A DNA stretch of 61,440 bases, taken from NCBI GenBank assembly GCA_024305105.1, contig JAMWZA010000014.1, positions 1 through 61,440 of the forward strand, written 5' to 3'. Positions 26,828 to 36,451 of this stretch are shown here, in pieces. Below the pieces are notes generated by a model. The model saw only the letters and a list, made by a program, of their open reading frames with translations. It was not told where the DNA came from and made no database searches. Each line of letters opens with the position of its first letter. Within the stretch, counting starts at the first letter, position 1. The translations under genes were made by a program, and so were the position numbers. This DNA is from Marinoscillum sp. (GTDB lineage Bacteria > Bacteroidota > Bacteroidia > Cytophagales > Cyclobacteriaceae).

Positions 26828-28363
26828 ATGATGAGAAAACTATTTTTTACCATTTGCCTATTTGGAGCAGTAGCTTCACAAAGTCAAAATAAAGCAGCTT
26901 TATATCCTGAGAAGGCTGAAACACAAATAAGCAAACACATCTATGGGCATTTTGCTGAGCACCTTGGACGCTGTATTTATGATGGTATCTATACCGGTGA
27001 TAATTACAACATCCCCACGACTAGTGGTGTGAGAAACGATGTAATCGAAGCTTTAAAAAACTTAAACATTCCAAACCTCAGATGGCCAGGTGGGTGCTTC
27101 GCTGACACGTATCACTGGAAAGATGCCATTGGTCCTAAAGACCAGCGAAAACCCATCGAAAATACGTCATGGGGCGGCAGAGAGGACAACAGCTTTGGTA
27201 CGCATGAATTTCTCAATTTGTGTGAGTTACTGGATGCCGAGCCTTATTTGGCAGTAAACATGAACTCCGGATCAGTTCAGGAAGCAGTGGAATGGGAACA
27301 ATATGTCAATAACCCTAATGGCAGCAGTCACCTGACAGACCTTCGCGAAAAAAATGGCCGATCCAAACCCTGGGATGTTAAGTACTGGGGAATAGGCAAC
27401 GAATCCTGGGACTGTGGCGGTGATATGACCGCTGATTATTATTCCAATTTGTACAAGCGATACGCAGTGGCTATGACGAATTATGGCAACTCTGATGGTC
27501 TTTTTCGAATTGCTGTTGGTCCCGGTCAGGCGGATTACGAATGGACGGAAACAATCATGAAGCAGGTTCCGGCCAGACGTATCGAAGGATTGTCAGTTCA
27601 CCATTACTCCGTGTTTAATTGGAGCGACAAAGGATCTTCTTACGCTTTCTCAGAAGAAGAGTATTTCAAAACCATGAAGCAAGCTTGGTTTATGGAAGAA
27701 TTCATCACTAAGAATAGCGAGGTAATGGATAAATACGATCAGGACAAGAATGTGAAACTGATCGTAGACGAATGGGGTGGATGGTACGAAACCATGCCGG
27801 AAGGTGAAGGTGCACTCTACCAGCAAAATACCATTCGGGATGCGATGATTGCCGGGCTGACACTGAATATCTTCAATAACCATGCAGACCGTGTGCACAT
27901 GGCCAATCTGGCTCAGACGGTGAATGTACTGCAGGCTGTTATTCTCACTGAAAAAGAAAAAATGATTCTCACTCCTACTTACCATGTCATGGAAATGTAC
28001 AAAGTTCATCAGGACGCTCAACTTGTACCTATAGAGCTATCCGCTGATAGTTTTAACATGCTTGATGAAAGTATTCCTGCTGTATCGGCTTCTGCATCAA
28101 TGGATGTGTCTGGTAAAATGCACATTTCTTTGACCAATATCGATTCGAAAAAGGCGCAATCAATTGTGATTAACCTTGGGAGTTTTACTGGAAAGAATGT
28201 AACGGGAAGAGTTCTCACCTCCGAAAAAGTTCAGGACCGCAACACATTCGATCAACCGGAAAAAGTGAAACCACAGCCATTTAATGAATCCAAACTGTCA
28301 AAAGGAAGTTTAACTGTGAGTTTACCAAAAAACTCAGTTGTTGTACTTGAGCTCTCAAAATAG
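26828..28363 (+). CDS. GH51 alpha-L-arabinofuranosidase
   Basis: A 511-residue GH51 enzyme that removes arabinofuranosyl side chains from arabinoxylan or arabino-oligosaccharides. A signal peptide ends near SQSQ (residue 20). The barrel has NLRWPGGCFADTYHW near 80, the acid/base glutamate in KYWGIGNESWDCGG near residue 191, and the nucleophile in LIVDEWGGWYE near 314. The C-terminal beta-sandwich (about 400-510) is complete. Start at MMRKLFF is chosen because the signal peptide begins there. It is the second gene after GH67 and ends at a shared terminator, convergent with GH26. Confidence 0.94.
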   Translation: MMRKLFFTICLFGAVASQSQNKAALYPEKAETQISKHIYGHFAEHLGRCIYDGIYTGDNYNIPTTSGVRNDVIEALKNLNIPNLRWPGGCFADTYHWKDAIGPKDQRKPIENTSWGGREDNSFGTHEFLNLCELLDAEPYLAVNMNSGSVQEAVEWEQYVNNPNGSSHLTDLREKNGRSKPWDVKYWGIGNESWDCGGDMTADYYSNLYKRYAVAMTNYGNSDGLFRIAVGPGQADYEWTETIMKQVPARRIEGLSVHHYSVFNWSDKGSSYAFSEEEYFKTMKQAWFMEEFITKNSEVMDKYDQDKNVKLIVDEWGGWYETMPEGEGALYQQNTIRDAMIAGLTLNIFNNHADRVHMANLAQTVNVLQAVILTEKEKMILTPTYHVMEMYKVHQDAQLVPIELSADSFNMLDESIPAVSASASMDVSGKMHISLTNIDSKKAQSIVINLGSFTGKNVTGRVLTSEKVQDRNTFDQPEKVKPQPFNESKLSKGSLTVSLPKNSVVVLELSK

Positions 28364-28387
28364 GCCTACTACAACCAAATTACTGTA

Positions 28388-28420
28388 ACCCCATACAAGG
28401 CTCAACGCTGCGTATGGGGT
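28388..28420. terminator. Bidirectional terminator between convergent GH51 and GH26
   Basis: A 9-base-pair perfect stem, ACCCCATAC / GTATGGGGT, with a 15-base loop lies in the 73-base gap between two convergent genes. A T-rich stretch (ATTTATTT) follows on the plus strand, so termination is best for GH51. Confidence 0.7.
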
Positions 28421-28436
28421 ATTTATTTACAGTTAA

Positions 28437-30140
28437 TCACTCCACCATAATTTTGAAACCTCGTACGCCATTTGTGGTCCAAACCCTAACCAGATAGAGT
28501 CCTCGCTCAATACCTCTCAGATCCACGGTTTGTCTCGTCCCAATACCTGAAGCATTTGCTTTTATTTCCTGACCCTTTAGGTTAAACACCTTAACGTGTT
28601 GGATTGGGAACTCTATGGATTCCAGATAGAGAAAATCTGAAGTTGGATTGGGGAAAATTTTGGTATTAATCCTTTGAGAAGAAGTTGCTAATGGAGCTTC
28701 AACCTCATCAGGAAAATCAGGACTTTCATAGTCATAGAAATCCGGAAGCTCATCTAATGTAATGACATAATCATGTTGGTAAACATCCACCAGGTGACTC
28801 ACTTCGTTTTTCTGTCCATCCATTATGAAATCGCCACTCCACACCACAAACCAGCTCCATCGCGCTTTCTGCTTATCCAGATCATCCGGATCGGGTATTG
28901 TACCGGTCTCTGAAAGCGAGATCACTTTTTGTCCATCGTGAATTCCTGCCATGTCATCAAACATGCTGAAGTTCGTAGCATAGTTACCATCTTCCAGGTA
29001 GATATCTGCACCAATAATGTCTACGTACTCATCTCCGGGATACCAGTCCAGCGCCACTTCAGAGTTCGTCCCGGTCCACACCCAGATGAGGTTGTCCAGT
29101 CCATGTTCATTGGTCAGCCGGTCGTACATCAGTTTCCATAGCCATACACATGTTTCAGGACCCTTGCTCCCCCACCAAAACCACTCGCCTTCGGCTTCAT
29201 GAAGTGGCCTCCAGAGCAGTGGTACTTTGGCATCTTGTAGTTTTTTAAGCTCAGCTGCGATTACATCTATGTCTCGAATGATCAGCTCGTACTCCTCCGA
29301 GTTTTGATCATTCATTGCCACTGTTGGGTCAAAGGTGGTGGCGTACGTATAAAACCCACTCCACCAGGGAGCGTCTTCGGTATCCAGCAAATCTTTTGGA
29401 GCGTTCCAGTGCCACATGAGCGTTACAATCCCCTGCTCCTCCTTCCACCAATCGATGGCTCTCTCGGTCTGTTGGGAGGTAGTTCCATTTGCTACTCTGC
29501 TTGGGGAATAGTCAATTAAATCAAAGCCTTTTACTGCAGGTAAATATCCTGTTCTTTCGCTGAGGTAATTCAGTTCGGTATCTCCTCCGGCATCTGCTTG
29601 CTGGCCGGAGATAATGCGATGACCGTAGTAATCTCGCAAAAACAAATAGAGGGTTTCGGCTTCATAGCTCGGTGATGGATGAATCAGTTCGGTCGGGTAG
29701 TTATGAATTTCGTTAGGCGTAGTAGGTGCTACGCGTACAAAATCCACCTCAAAATAGCCCCAGTTCTTAACAACCTTAATGCGATTACTCCCAGACTCCA
29801 GTGCGATCTTTCCAAAATAGCCTTCTCCGAATGACTGAGAAGACGGAAAAATCTGACTTCCTGCATAGCTGCCATTAACATATATGTCATTGGTTTTTTC
29901 GCCATTGGGTGCTGCAAACCCAATCCACAAATCATACAAACCTGTAGCATTTACTTCCACAGGAATGGACACCGCATCCCCATCGTTATCAAAGCCGGTA
30001 ACGTAACCTTCACCCGAAAATCCAGATCTGGAATTTCCAATTTCTGTACCGGTCAATGAACCCGACTCTGCCTCAAATGTCTGCGCCAAAGCTGACATAG
30101 CAAAAAGCGAACTGAATAATAATAGTGTAGATCTCCTCAT
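28437..30140 (-). CDS. GH26 endo-glycanase with N-terminal CBM35-like module and T9SS sorting domain
   Basis: A 567-residue secreted enzyme. After a signal peptide ending near ALAQ comes a CBM35/CBM6-like beta-sandwich at about 20-140 (TFEAESGSLTG; NWGYFEVDFVRVAP), then a GH26 barrel at about 155-460, and a T9SS sorting domain over the last 75 residues (TKIFPNPTSDFLYLES; RGLYLVRVWTTNG). Acid/base glutamate is in LHEAEGEWFWWG near 315 and the nucleophile in ISLSETGTIPD near 410. GH26 is mostly beta-1,4-mannanase, but some members cut beta-1,3-xylan or mixed-linkage glucan. CBM35 partners are common in mannanases, so mannanase is the first guess. A terminator-like hairpin sits just before the start codon. 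Confidence 0.9.
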   Translation of the reverse strand: MRRSTLLLFSSLFAMSALAQTFEAESGSLTGTEIGNSRSGFSGEGYVTGFDNDGDAVSIPVEVNATGLYDLWIGFAAPNGEKTNDIYVNGSYAGSQIFPSSQSFGEGYFGKIALESGSNRIKVVKNWGYFEVDFVRVAPTTPNEIHNYPTELIHPSPSYEAETLYLFLRDYYGHRIISGQQADAGGDTELNYLSERTGYLPAVKGFDLIDYSPSRVANGTTSQQTERAIDWWKEEQGIVTLMWHWNAPKDLLDTEDAPWWSGFYTYATTFDPTVAMNDQNSEEYELIIRDIDVIAAELKKLQDAKVPLLWRPLHEAEGEWFWWGSKGPETCVWLWKLMYDRLTNEHGLDNLIWVWTGTNSEVALDWYPGDEYVDIIGADIYLEDGNYATNFSMFDDMAGIHDGQKVISLSETGTIPDPDDLDKQKARWSWFVVWSGDFIMDGQKNEVSHLVDVYQHDYVITLDELPDFYDYESPDFPDEVEAPLATSSQRINTKIFPNPTSDFLYLESIEFPIQHVKVFNLKGQEIKANASGIGTRQTVDLRGIERGLYLVRVWTTNGVRGFKIMVE

Positions 30141-30141
30141 G

Positions 30142-30178
30142 ATAAAAAAGAAAATCGGGCGACCCCCGCCACCCGATT
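30142..30178 (-). promoter_or_regulatory. Terminator-like hairpin in the GH26 leader (possible attenuator)
   Basis: On the minus strand AATCGGG / CCCGATT forms a 7-base-pair stem around a GC-rich 12-base loop and runs straight into TTTTCTTTTTT, ending just before the GH26 ATG. This is the layout of an intrinsic terminator placed in a 5-prime leader. The upstream regulator gene already has its own terminator at 30324-30363, so a role in attenuating GH26 is possible. Confidence 0.5.
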
Positions 30179-30323
30179 AAACAACATTTCCCTTAGTATG
30201 AAACAACATGTACAATCAGCTTATATGAAGAGGCTTGATTGTTAACTATTCAATATTAGCTCATAATCAACTCTGCAAAGTGCATGATTTGCACTTACTC
30301 AGGGGATAAAATGTATTAATGTT

Positions 30324-30363
30324 AAAAAAAGACCCACTTAAAAATTCATTCACGCGGGTCTTT
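30324..30363 (-). terminator. Rho-independent terminator of the hybrid two-component regulator gene
   Basis: On the minus strand AAAGACCC and GGGTCTTT form an 8-base-pair stem with a 20-base loop and are followed by a run of T residues (complement of 30324-30330). It lies 27 bases beyond the stop of the regulator gene. Confidence 0.78.
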
Positions 30364-30389
30364 CAATTCGGTACATGGATTTATAGCTG

Positions 30390-33300
30390 CTAGCCTTCGG
30401 TGCGTTGCTTTTCTGCTGCTGCTGCATATTTGGATGGCAACATCTTGTAGGCCTTTTTAAAGTACTTTGTAAAATACTTGGGATTGTTAAACCCTACAGT
30501 GTATGCCACTTCTGCTACATTAAGTTGACTCTTTTCCAGCAATGCTGCTGCACGTTTGATTCGTACCTCGCGAATAAATTCGATCGGTGTCTTTCCGGTT
30601 AGTTCCAGCACCTTCTTGTAAAGCTGCCCACGGCTCACGGCCATTTCACTACTCAACTCCTGTACGGAGAAGTTGGCATTTGAAATATTGGCTTCTACTA
30701 TATCCAGCGCTTTGGTAATGAACTTCTCATCCAATGAGGTAATCTCAATCTGCTTAGGCTTAGCCTCCACACGATGCTCCTGTGCATGGATCAGCTTCTG
30801 AAGCTGTATAGCGGATCGAATGGTCTGAACCAAAATCTCAAAGTTGAATGGCTTGGTGATGTATTCAATGGCTCCCGCCTCAAAGCCCTCCAGCTTCTGG
30901 TCATCCGAATAATGAGCAGTTAATAGTATTACAGGAATATGAGCTGTTCTCGGGTCACTCTTTACCTTTTTGCACAAGTCGACACCGTTCAGTTCAGGCA
31001 TCATGATATCTGTTACGATAAGGTCCGGCAGGTTATTCAAGATTTTCTTCCAGGCCTCTTTGCCATTTGGCGCTTCGTAGATATTGTAAATTTCCTTGAG
31101 GTTATCTCTCAGGTAAAAACGAAAGTCAGAGTTATCATCTACTAACATAATGGTAGCATTGTCATCCTGATGAATTAGCGGTTCATCTGAACCTTCCATG
31201 TCATTTATGACATCATGTGGCTCCATGTACTCGGTCAGCTTCTTCATCGGTAGCTCAAAGGAGAAAGTACTTCCTTTATCCACTTCGGACTCGACCCAAA
31301 CTTTTCCTTCGTGCATCTCCACAAACTCTCGTGTAATCGACAGGCCAATGCCACTTCCGTGATTCAGGTTTTGTGAAGACTTGGTATCCACCTGAAAGAA
31401 CCGATTAAATACATCGTTCTGACGCTCATGAGGAATGCCAATTCCTGTATCCTCTACGCTAATGCGAATGGTGTGGACATCCTCTCGGTACGCTACATCC
31501 TTGACGGACACATCTACCTTTCCTCCTGAATGGGTGAATTTAAAAGCATTGGACAATAAGTTAAACATGATTTTTTCCACTTTATCTCGATCAAATAGTG
31601 TAAGAAACTCAGTCATATTGGAGTGAAAATGAAGACGCACATGTCTGTCTTCGGAAAGGTCGGAGAAGGACTCAGTAATGCTTTTGATGAAATCAACCAA
31701 GTCACCAGTAGCCAGGGATAATCGGTGCTGATTCGCTTCCATTTTTCTAAAATCCAACAATTGATTCACCAACGTCAACAAACGTCTGGCATTTCTGTGA
31801 ATCATTTGGTAGTGCTTGGAAGTGGTTGGGTCTGCACTTGACTTCAACAGACGCTCAATAGGCGTCAGGATTAGCGTCAGTGGTGTTCTAAATTCATGGC
31901 TAATATTGGTGAAGAACTTGATTTTCATTAGATCAAGATCATGAAGCTGCTTGGCTTCCAGTTGCTCTTGAGCTACACGCGCACGAAAACGCTCTTTCGC
32001 AATTATGGTCCTTCTAGTAAAATACAAACCGAGAACAATTAACACAGCATAAATAACATAAGCTAATGGTGTTTGCCACCAGGGAGATAAGATCACAATA
32101 TTCATCATCCTTGCTTGACTATTCCAGCGCTGTGTTTGATCACTCGCCATTACTTCAAACTGATAGGTACCGGGGTCCAGGTTGGTGTAATTGGCTCTGT
32201 GAATGTTTGGTCGAACCACCCAGTCGTCATCAAATCCTAACAGTCGGTACTTGTAGTTAATGTTTTCCTGACGGTAAAAGCTCAATGCGGTAAACTCTAT
32301 GGTAAATGAGTTTTCATCATGCTTTAAAGTCAAATCCTCAGTATTGTTAAGCCCTTTTTCAAACCAAATGCGTTCATTGAACGTATCTCCGGGTTTGATC
32401 TGCTGATTGGAAATCATAAAGTCCAGAAGAACCAATTCATTTTTGTTGTCATTGATCTTGATCTTTTCGGGCTCGAATACATTCAAGCCATTCTTACCTC
32501 CAAAAGCCAAGTCACCATTGCGGAGCTTGAGCACCGAGCGCTCATTGAATACGTCACCTTGTAACCCATCAGAAATATCGAAGTTATTGAATATGGGTTG
32601 ACCGTCTTTAAAACTCAGCTTGGACAGTCCTTTTGGTGTACTTAACCAATAGTTGCCCTCATCATCCTGCGCTGTAGCAGCGACAATGTTTTCTGGCAAA
32701 CCATCTTCCTTGGTGTAGAAATTGAATTTATCAGTCTTCTGGTTATAATGACTTAGTCCGTACATGGTGCCAATCCATAAATCGTTTTTGTCATCACAGA
32801 ATATATGCAGGATGGAATTGTTACTGAGCGACTCATCATTCCCTGTCTCCCGAAGTATGTGACGAATCGTATCTACTTTGGGATCAACTACTTCCAAACC
32901 GTACCCGGTACCAATCCACATCTTACCATCTTTATCTTCACAAAACGTGGTGATGTAATTCGAATTGATTCGCTGATTATCCAGACTATAGTGCTCTAGT
33001 TTATTGAAATTCTGGTCGTACACATCTACTCCACCTTTTAGAGTTCCTACCCATAGTCGGTCCTGAGAATCGAGTAGTAGGTTCCAAACGCTGTTGTCAG
33101 AAATCGAATTAGGATCATTTTCATCATTATAATAGGTGATAAATTTCTTTCCATCAAAATAGTTCAAGCCACCGAAGTAGGTGCCTAACCACAACCCACC
33201 TTTTGCCGCTTTGCTCATACTCACTACGATATCGGAACTGATGCTGTTTGGGTCATTTGGGTCGTGGGTATAATTGGTATACTTACCAGATTTTAGGTTA

Positions 33301-34445
33301 AAATAGGTCAACCCTCCACCATCCGTACCAAGCCAGAGATTTCCTTTTCTATCCTCAACAATCGGCCAGATGTCGTTGGCATTAGTCGGGTGGCCCGACA
33401 ACTGTTTGTAGAAGCTAAAGGACACCGCTTCAGAGGAGAAGTAATTCACTCCTCCTTTGTTGGTACCAAGCCACACCAAACCATTGTCGTCCTGAAACAT
33501 AGAGATAATGCTATTATGACTTAAGGATTTGGGATCTGATGGGTTATTTACAAAGTTAGAATGGCTCCAGTCAGACTTATTGAACATAGTCATCCCACCA
33601 TGATCTACACCAATAATCACCCGATCATTCTGGTCCTGAATAATGCCAGTGACGAGATTGGAACCTAATTGCTTTGAATCAAAATGACGATGATCTTCTG
33701 TTTCGGGGTTGTAATAACAAGTGCCGAAAGAATTGTCAGTACTGTAAAACCAATAGCCTCCAGTATTGTCCAAAAAATGAAGCAAGTCATTAACTGCCCT
33801 AAGATGCTCTGGATATTGAGTAAAGGAGGTATTGTTCTGATTTTGGACATCCACAAGTTCTATTTCACCATCAGAGTGAACCAGAGCCATATTGCCATAT
33901 ATATCCTTGGAAATACTTGTAACATCCCGGTAGGAACCCCCAAAATGATACACTGTATTCTCACTCGTTAAGTATTTCTTGATCCCAACACCATCTATAA
34001 CAAACCAATAGTTGCCGACTGCATCTTTAACAATATCAGATAGATTGTAATTATTGATCTGAAGCTCCCCCAGTAAGGCGGTGATATCTGCAAACTGCTC
34101 TCGATGAATGTCATATGCAAACACCCCATAGTGTGACTTTACCCAAATATGCTGCTGTGGACCTTCCTTAAGCCACACCATATTTGGATCACTTGGTGAG
34201 TACGGGTTACTCTCATCAAACTCGATCACCTCAATATTATGACCATCATACCTGTTTAACCCGGATCTGGTACCAAACCACATAAATCCAAAATCATCCT
34301 GAAAGATGGTTCCAACGCGATTATGCGAAAGTCCATCACGTATATCCAAATGTTCAAACCGTATTTGAGGAGTCTGTGACCAGACTTGTTGCACCATTAT
34401 CAGAAACAGTACAACCAAGGAGGCTCTGAGGTATTTTTTCATCAT
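30390..34445 (-). CDS. Hybrid two-component system regulator (sensor kinase, receiver and AraC-type output in one chain)
   Basis: A 1351-residue HTCS, the master regulator type of Bacteroidota polysaccharide loci. A signal peptide (to about 23) is followed by two sets of seven-bladed propeller repeats (motifs such as FMWFGTRSGLNRYDG and LWLGTDGGGLTYF, about 30-690) and a Y_Y_Y domain (about 700-780). Then come a membrane segment (about 788-810), a HisKA domain with the phospho-acceptor His in NISHEFRTPLT near 850, a HATPase domain (about 935-1068), a receiver with Asp in VTDIMMPE near 1145, and an AraC helix-turn-helix domain (about 1262-1348). The periplasmic part binds an oligosaccharide cue and the output activates the locus. 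Position between GH26 and the esterase operon implies control of the surrounding hemicellulase genes. Confidence 0.95.
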   Translation of the reverse strand: MMKKYLRASLVVLFLIMVQQVWSQTPQIRFEHLDIRDGLSHNRVGTIFQDDFGFMWFGTRSGLNRYDGHNIEVIEFDESNPYSPSDPNMVWLKEGPQQHIWVKSHYGVFAYDIHREQFADITALLGELQINNYNLSDIVKDAVGNYWFVIDGVGIKKYLTSENTVYHFGGSYRDVTSISKDIYGNMALVHSDGEIELVDVQNQNNTSFTQYPEHLRAVNDLLHFLDNTGGYWFYSTDNSFGTCYYNPETEDHRHFDSKQLGSNLVTGIIQDQNDRVIIGVDHGGMTMFNKSDWSHSNFVNNPSDPKSLSHNSIISMFQDDNGLVWLGTNKGGVNYFSSEAVSFSFYKQLSGHPTNANDIWPIVEDRKGNLWLGTDGGGLTYFNLKSGKYTNYTHDPNDPNSISSDIVVSMSKAAKGGLWLGTYFGGLNYFDGKKFITYYNDENDPNSISDNSVWNLLLDSQDRLWVGTLKGGVDVYDQNFNKLEHYSLDNQRINSNYITTFCEDKDGKMWIGTGYGLEVVDPKVDTIRHILRETGNDESLSNNSILHIFCDDKNDLWIGTMYGLSHYNQKTDKFNFYTKEDGLPENIVAATAQDDEGNYWLSTPKGLSKLSFKDGQPIFNNFDISDGLQGDVFNERSVLKLRNGDLAFGGKNGLNVFEPEKIKINDNKNELVLLDFMISNQQIKPGDTFNERIWFEKGLNNTEDLTLKHDENSFTIEFTALSFYRQENINYKYRLLGFDDDWVVRPNIHRANYTNLDPGTYQFEVMASDQTQRWNSQARMMNIVILSPWWQTPLAYVIYAVLIVLGLYFTRRTIIAKERFRARVAQEQLEAKQLHDLDLMKIKFFTNISHEFRTPLTLILTPIERLLKSSADPTTSKHYQMIHRNARRLLTLVNQLLDFRKMEANQHRLSLATGDLVDFIKSITESFSDLSEDRHVRLHFHSNMTEFLTLFDRDKVEKIMFNLLSNAFKFTHSGGKVDVSVKDVAYREDVHTIRISVEDTGIGIPHERQNDVFNRFFQVDTKSSQNLNHGSGIGLSITREFVEMHEGKVWVESEVDKGSTFSFELPMKKLTEYMEPHDVINDMEGSDEPLIHQDDNATIMLVDDNSDFRFYLRDNLKEIYNIYEAPNGKEAWKKILNNLPDLIVTDIMMPELNGVDLCKKVKSDPRTAHIPVILLTAHYSDDQKLEGFEAGAIEYITKPFNFEILVQTIRSAIQLQKLIHAQEHRVEAKPKQIEITSLDEKFITKALDIVEANISNANFSVQELSSEMAVSRGQLYKKVLELTGKTPIEFIREVRIKRAAALLEKSQLNVAEVAYTVGFNNPKYFTKYFKKAYKMLPSKYAAAAEKQRTEG

Positions 34446-34487
34446 TTCAGGGTTGGGTTACTTCTTTAAATATAATGAATTATGACC

Positions 34488-34502
34488 TTGGCTAATAGCC
34501 AA
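34488..34502. promoter_or_regulatory. Palindrome upstream of the HTCS gene
   Basis: TTGGCTAATAGCCAA is symmetric about its central base (7-base arms) and lies 43-57 bases before the HTCS start, in the 104-base gap after the esterase gene. TATATTTA on the minus strand nearer the start is one mismatch from a -7 element. It could be an operator or a weak terminator of the esterase operon. Confidence 0.4.
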
Positions 34503-34549
34503 AATTCGTCGTAACAACATTTTTCATTGTTCAATCATTCCTTCTGGTC

Positions 34550-36451
34550 TCAATAACCACCTAACTTCTTCTTAAATGGTACAGCAGGAAGTCCTTCCTC
34601 ATTGTACAAAGTAGCTTCGGGGTTATCGCCCCAGGCATAGGATATTTCCACTGGATTTTGGATGTTTTTAGCGGTTATCACAACTTCATCCCCATCAACC
34701 TCAGCATCTGCCCACTCCCAATTTCCATCAAGGTCTGCCATAGCAAACCCTTTCAACACTTTGCTAACCTTCAAGCCTGAGCCAACATGATCAAATGTCA
34801 ATCGGACTCCTGAGCCTTCCACAATCGCATCAGCCAGCACGGGTCCTGAGTAAACCACCTCATCTCCATAGCTCACTTTCTTTGCTGCCAGCCACAAGCG
34901 CGCACCAACATCTTGTTTATTCCTGGGATGAATATCATCCGCATTACCAATATCAATGGTTACGGCCATGGCCGTTTTAGGTAGTTCCAGGGTTTGTGTT
35001 TGTGCTTCTCTGAGTTGTGCCCAATCGCTCTGTGGTGTAGGATTCTCACTTCTCTTCATAAAGTTTGCCAGCTGTACATAAAGGAATGGAATATCGCCCC
35101 AAAGCTTGCGCCAGTCAGTGATCATATTCCCAAACAATTCACGATAATAATATGGCTTATCGGCATTAGACTCGCCCTGGTACCAGATAATTCCACGAGC
35201 AGTATACCCGCCAATCGGAGCAATCTTGGCATTGTATAAAAAGGTGGGCATCTGAAACATCTTTATCGCATGGGGAATCTTTGGTTCTATGTCATTGGAG
35301 TACTTCCAGTTCCCTTCCAGAGAAGTTTTCTGACCATTGACCTCTAGCCACATTTCATTTGGGCGACCAAAATACACATTGTTATCCCACGAGTTGGCCA
35401 CTCGGTAGGTTATTACATTTTTCCCTTTTTGAATCAGATCCACTGGCACTTCCAATGGCTTAATGTCATCATTCCAGGTTTTGGTCCAGAGCAATTCTCC
35501 GTTGAAGAAAACAAACGCCTCCTGTATGACATTGCTTATGTACAGCTGCACTTCGCTGATGGTATCTGGTAACAATTGCACTTCCCTGCGCAACCAGGCC
35601 AGGTCTGTCATTTTGCAGTAGCAGGGTAAATCACGATCAAGCCAATCGCTATCGTCATAGTCTACATGCTGAGCACCAGAGGAGATCGCAGCTTCTTTGT
35701 CTCGCATGAGTGCCCATTTGCGTTCTTCTTTTTGGTTATTGATAGCCTCAATCTCCGACCAGGGCATAGACGGATTCTTAATAGTATCAGCTATCTCTTC
35801 ATACCCTGTGGTTTTGGAGAGTGTCTCGAGTGTTGTCCAGGCTTCCGCTGGAGTTCCACCCCAGTGGCTTTCAATCACTCCTACCGGGACTCCCTTTTCC
35901 AGGTGATTGCGCTTGGCAAAAAACCATGCTACTGCGGAAAACTGCGGACTATTGGATTCATTGGCAATTAGCCACTCACCACCCGATACGTCTTTCTTTG
36001 GACTGGAAGCATATTCATTCGGGACTTTAAAAAACCGCATTTCAGGATAATCACTATCCTTCACTTCCTCTTCCCAGTTATTGACATTCCACTGAAGCTG
36101 CCACTCCATATTGGACTGACCACTTGCGACCCAGACATCACCAATCAGGATGTCCTGAAAAATTTTTTCGTCATCACCTGACACAACGCTCATCGTGTAA
36201 GGTCCGCTAGCTTCACGAGCTTTTAGATAAGCCTCAAAATAGCCTTCAGCATTCGCTTTTACTTTTGACTCCTGATTGTCGAAGTTGATGATGACTTTGG
36301 CTTTTGGGTTGGCCCAACCCCAGACTTTTGTCGGTGCGTTTCGCTGAAATACCATGTGATCAGCAAAAAGTCTGGGCAAAGTCAGCTGACCAGAAGCCCA
36401 TGACGATACCAATACCAATAAACAACCAACTACAGTTCTCATCTTATTCAT
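34550..36451 (-). CDS. SGNH-type acetylesterase (sialate O-acetylesterase-like, CE20-type acetylxylan esterase)
   Basis: A 633-residue secreted esterase. A signal peptide ends near SWASGQ (residue 22). The catalytic serine is in the block-I motif GQSNMEWQLQW near residue 112. A second block, RGIIWYQGESNADKPYYY, lies near 420, and the Asp-x-x-His pair is in GNADDIHPRNKQDVG near 507. A beta-sandwich galactose-binding-like insertion (about 265-380) splits the esterase domain. That split layout matches the CE20 xylan acetylesterases often annotated as sialate O-acetylesterase. In a xylanase locus deacetylation of xylan or mannan is more likely than action on sialic acid. The start overlaps the preceding GH26 stop by four bases. 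Confidence 0.87.
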   Translation of the reverse strand: MNKMRTVVGCLLVLVSSWASGQLTLPRLFADHMVFQRNAPTKVWGWANPKAKVIINFDNQESKVKANAEGYFEAYLKAREASGPYTMSVVSGDDEKIFQDILIGDVWVASGQSNMEWQLQWNVNNWEEEVKDSDYPEMRFFKVPNEYASSPKKDVSGGEWLIANESNSPQFSAVAWFFAKRNHLEKGVPVGVIESHWGGTPAEAWTTLETLSKTTGYEEIADTIKNPSMPWSEIEAINNQKEERKWALMRDKEAAISSGAQHVDYDDSDWLDRDLPCYCKMTDLAWLRREVQLLPDTISEVQLYISNVIQEAFVFFNGELLWTKTWNDDIKPLEVPVDLIQKGKNVITYRVANSWDNNVYFGRPNEMWLEVNGQKTSLEGNWKYSNDIEPKIPHAIKMFQMPTFLYNAKIAPIGGYTARGIIWYQGESNADKPYYYRELFGNMITDWRKLWGDIPFLYVQLANFMKRSENPTPQSDWAQLREAQTQTLELPKTAMAVTIDIGNADDIHPRNKQDVGARLWLAAKKVSYGDEVVYSGPVLADAIVEGSGVRLTFDHVGSGLKVSKVLKGFAMADLDGNWEWADAEVDGDEVVITAKNIQNPVEISYAWGDNPEATLYNEEGLPAVPFKKKLGGY

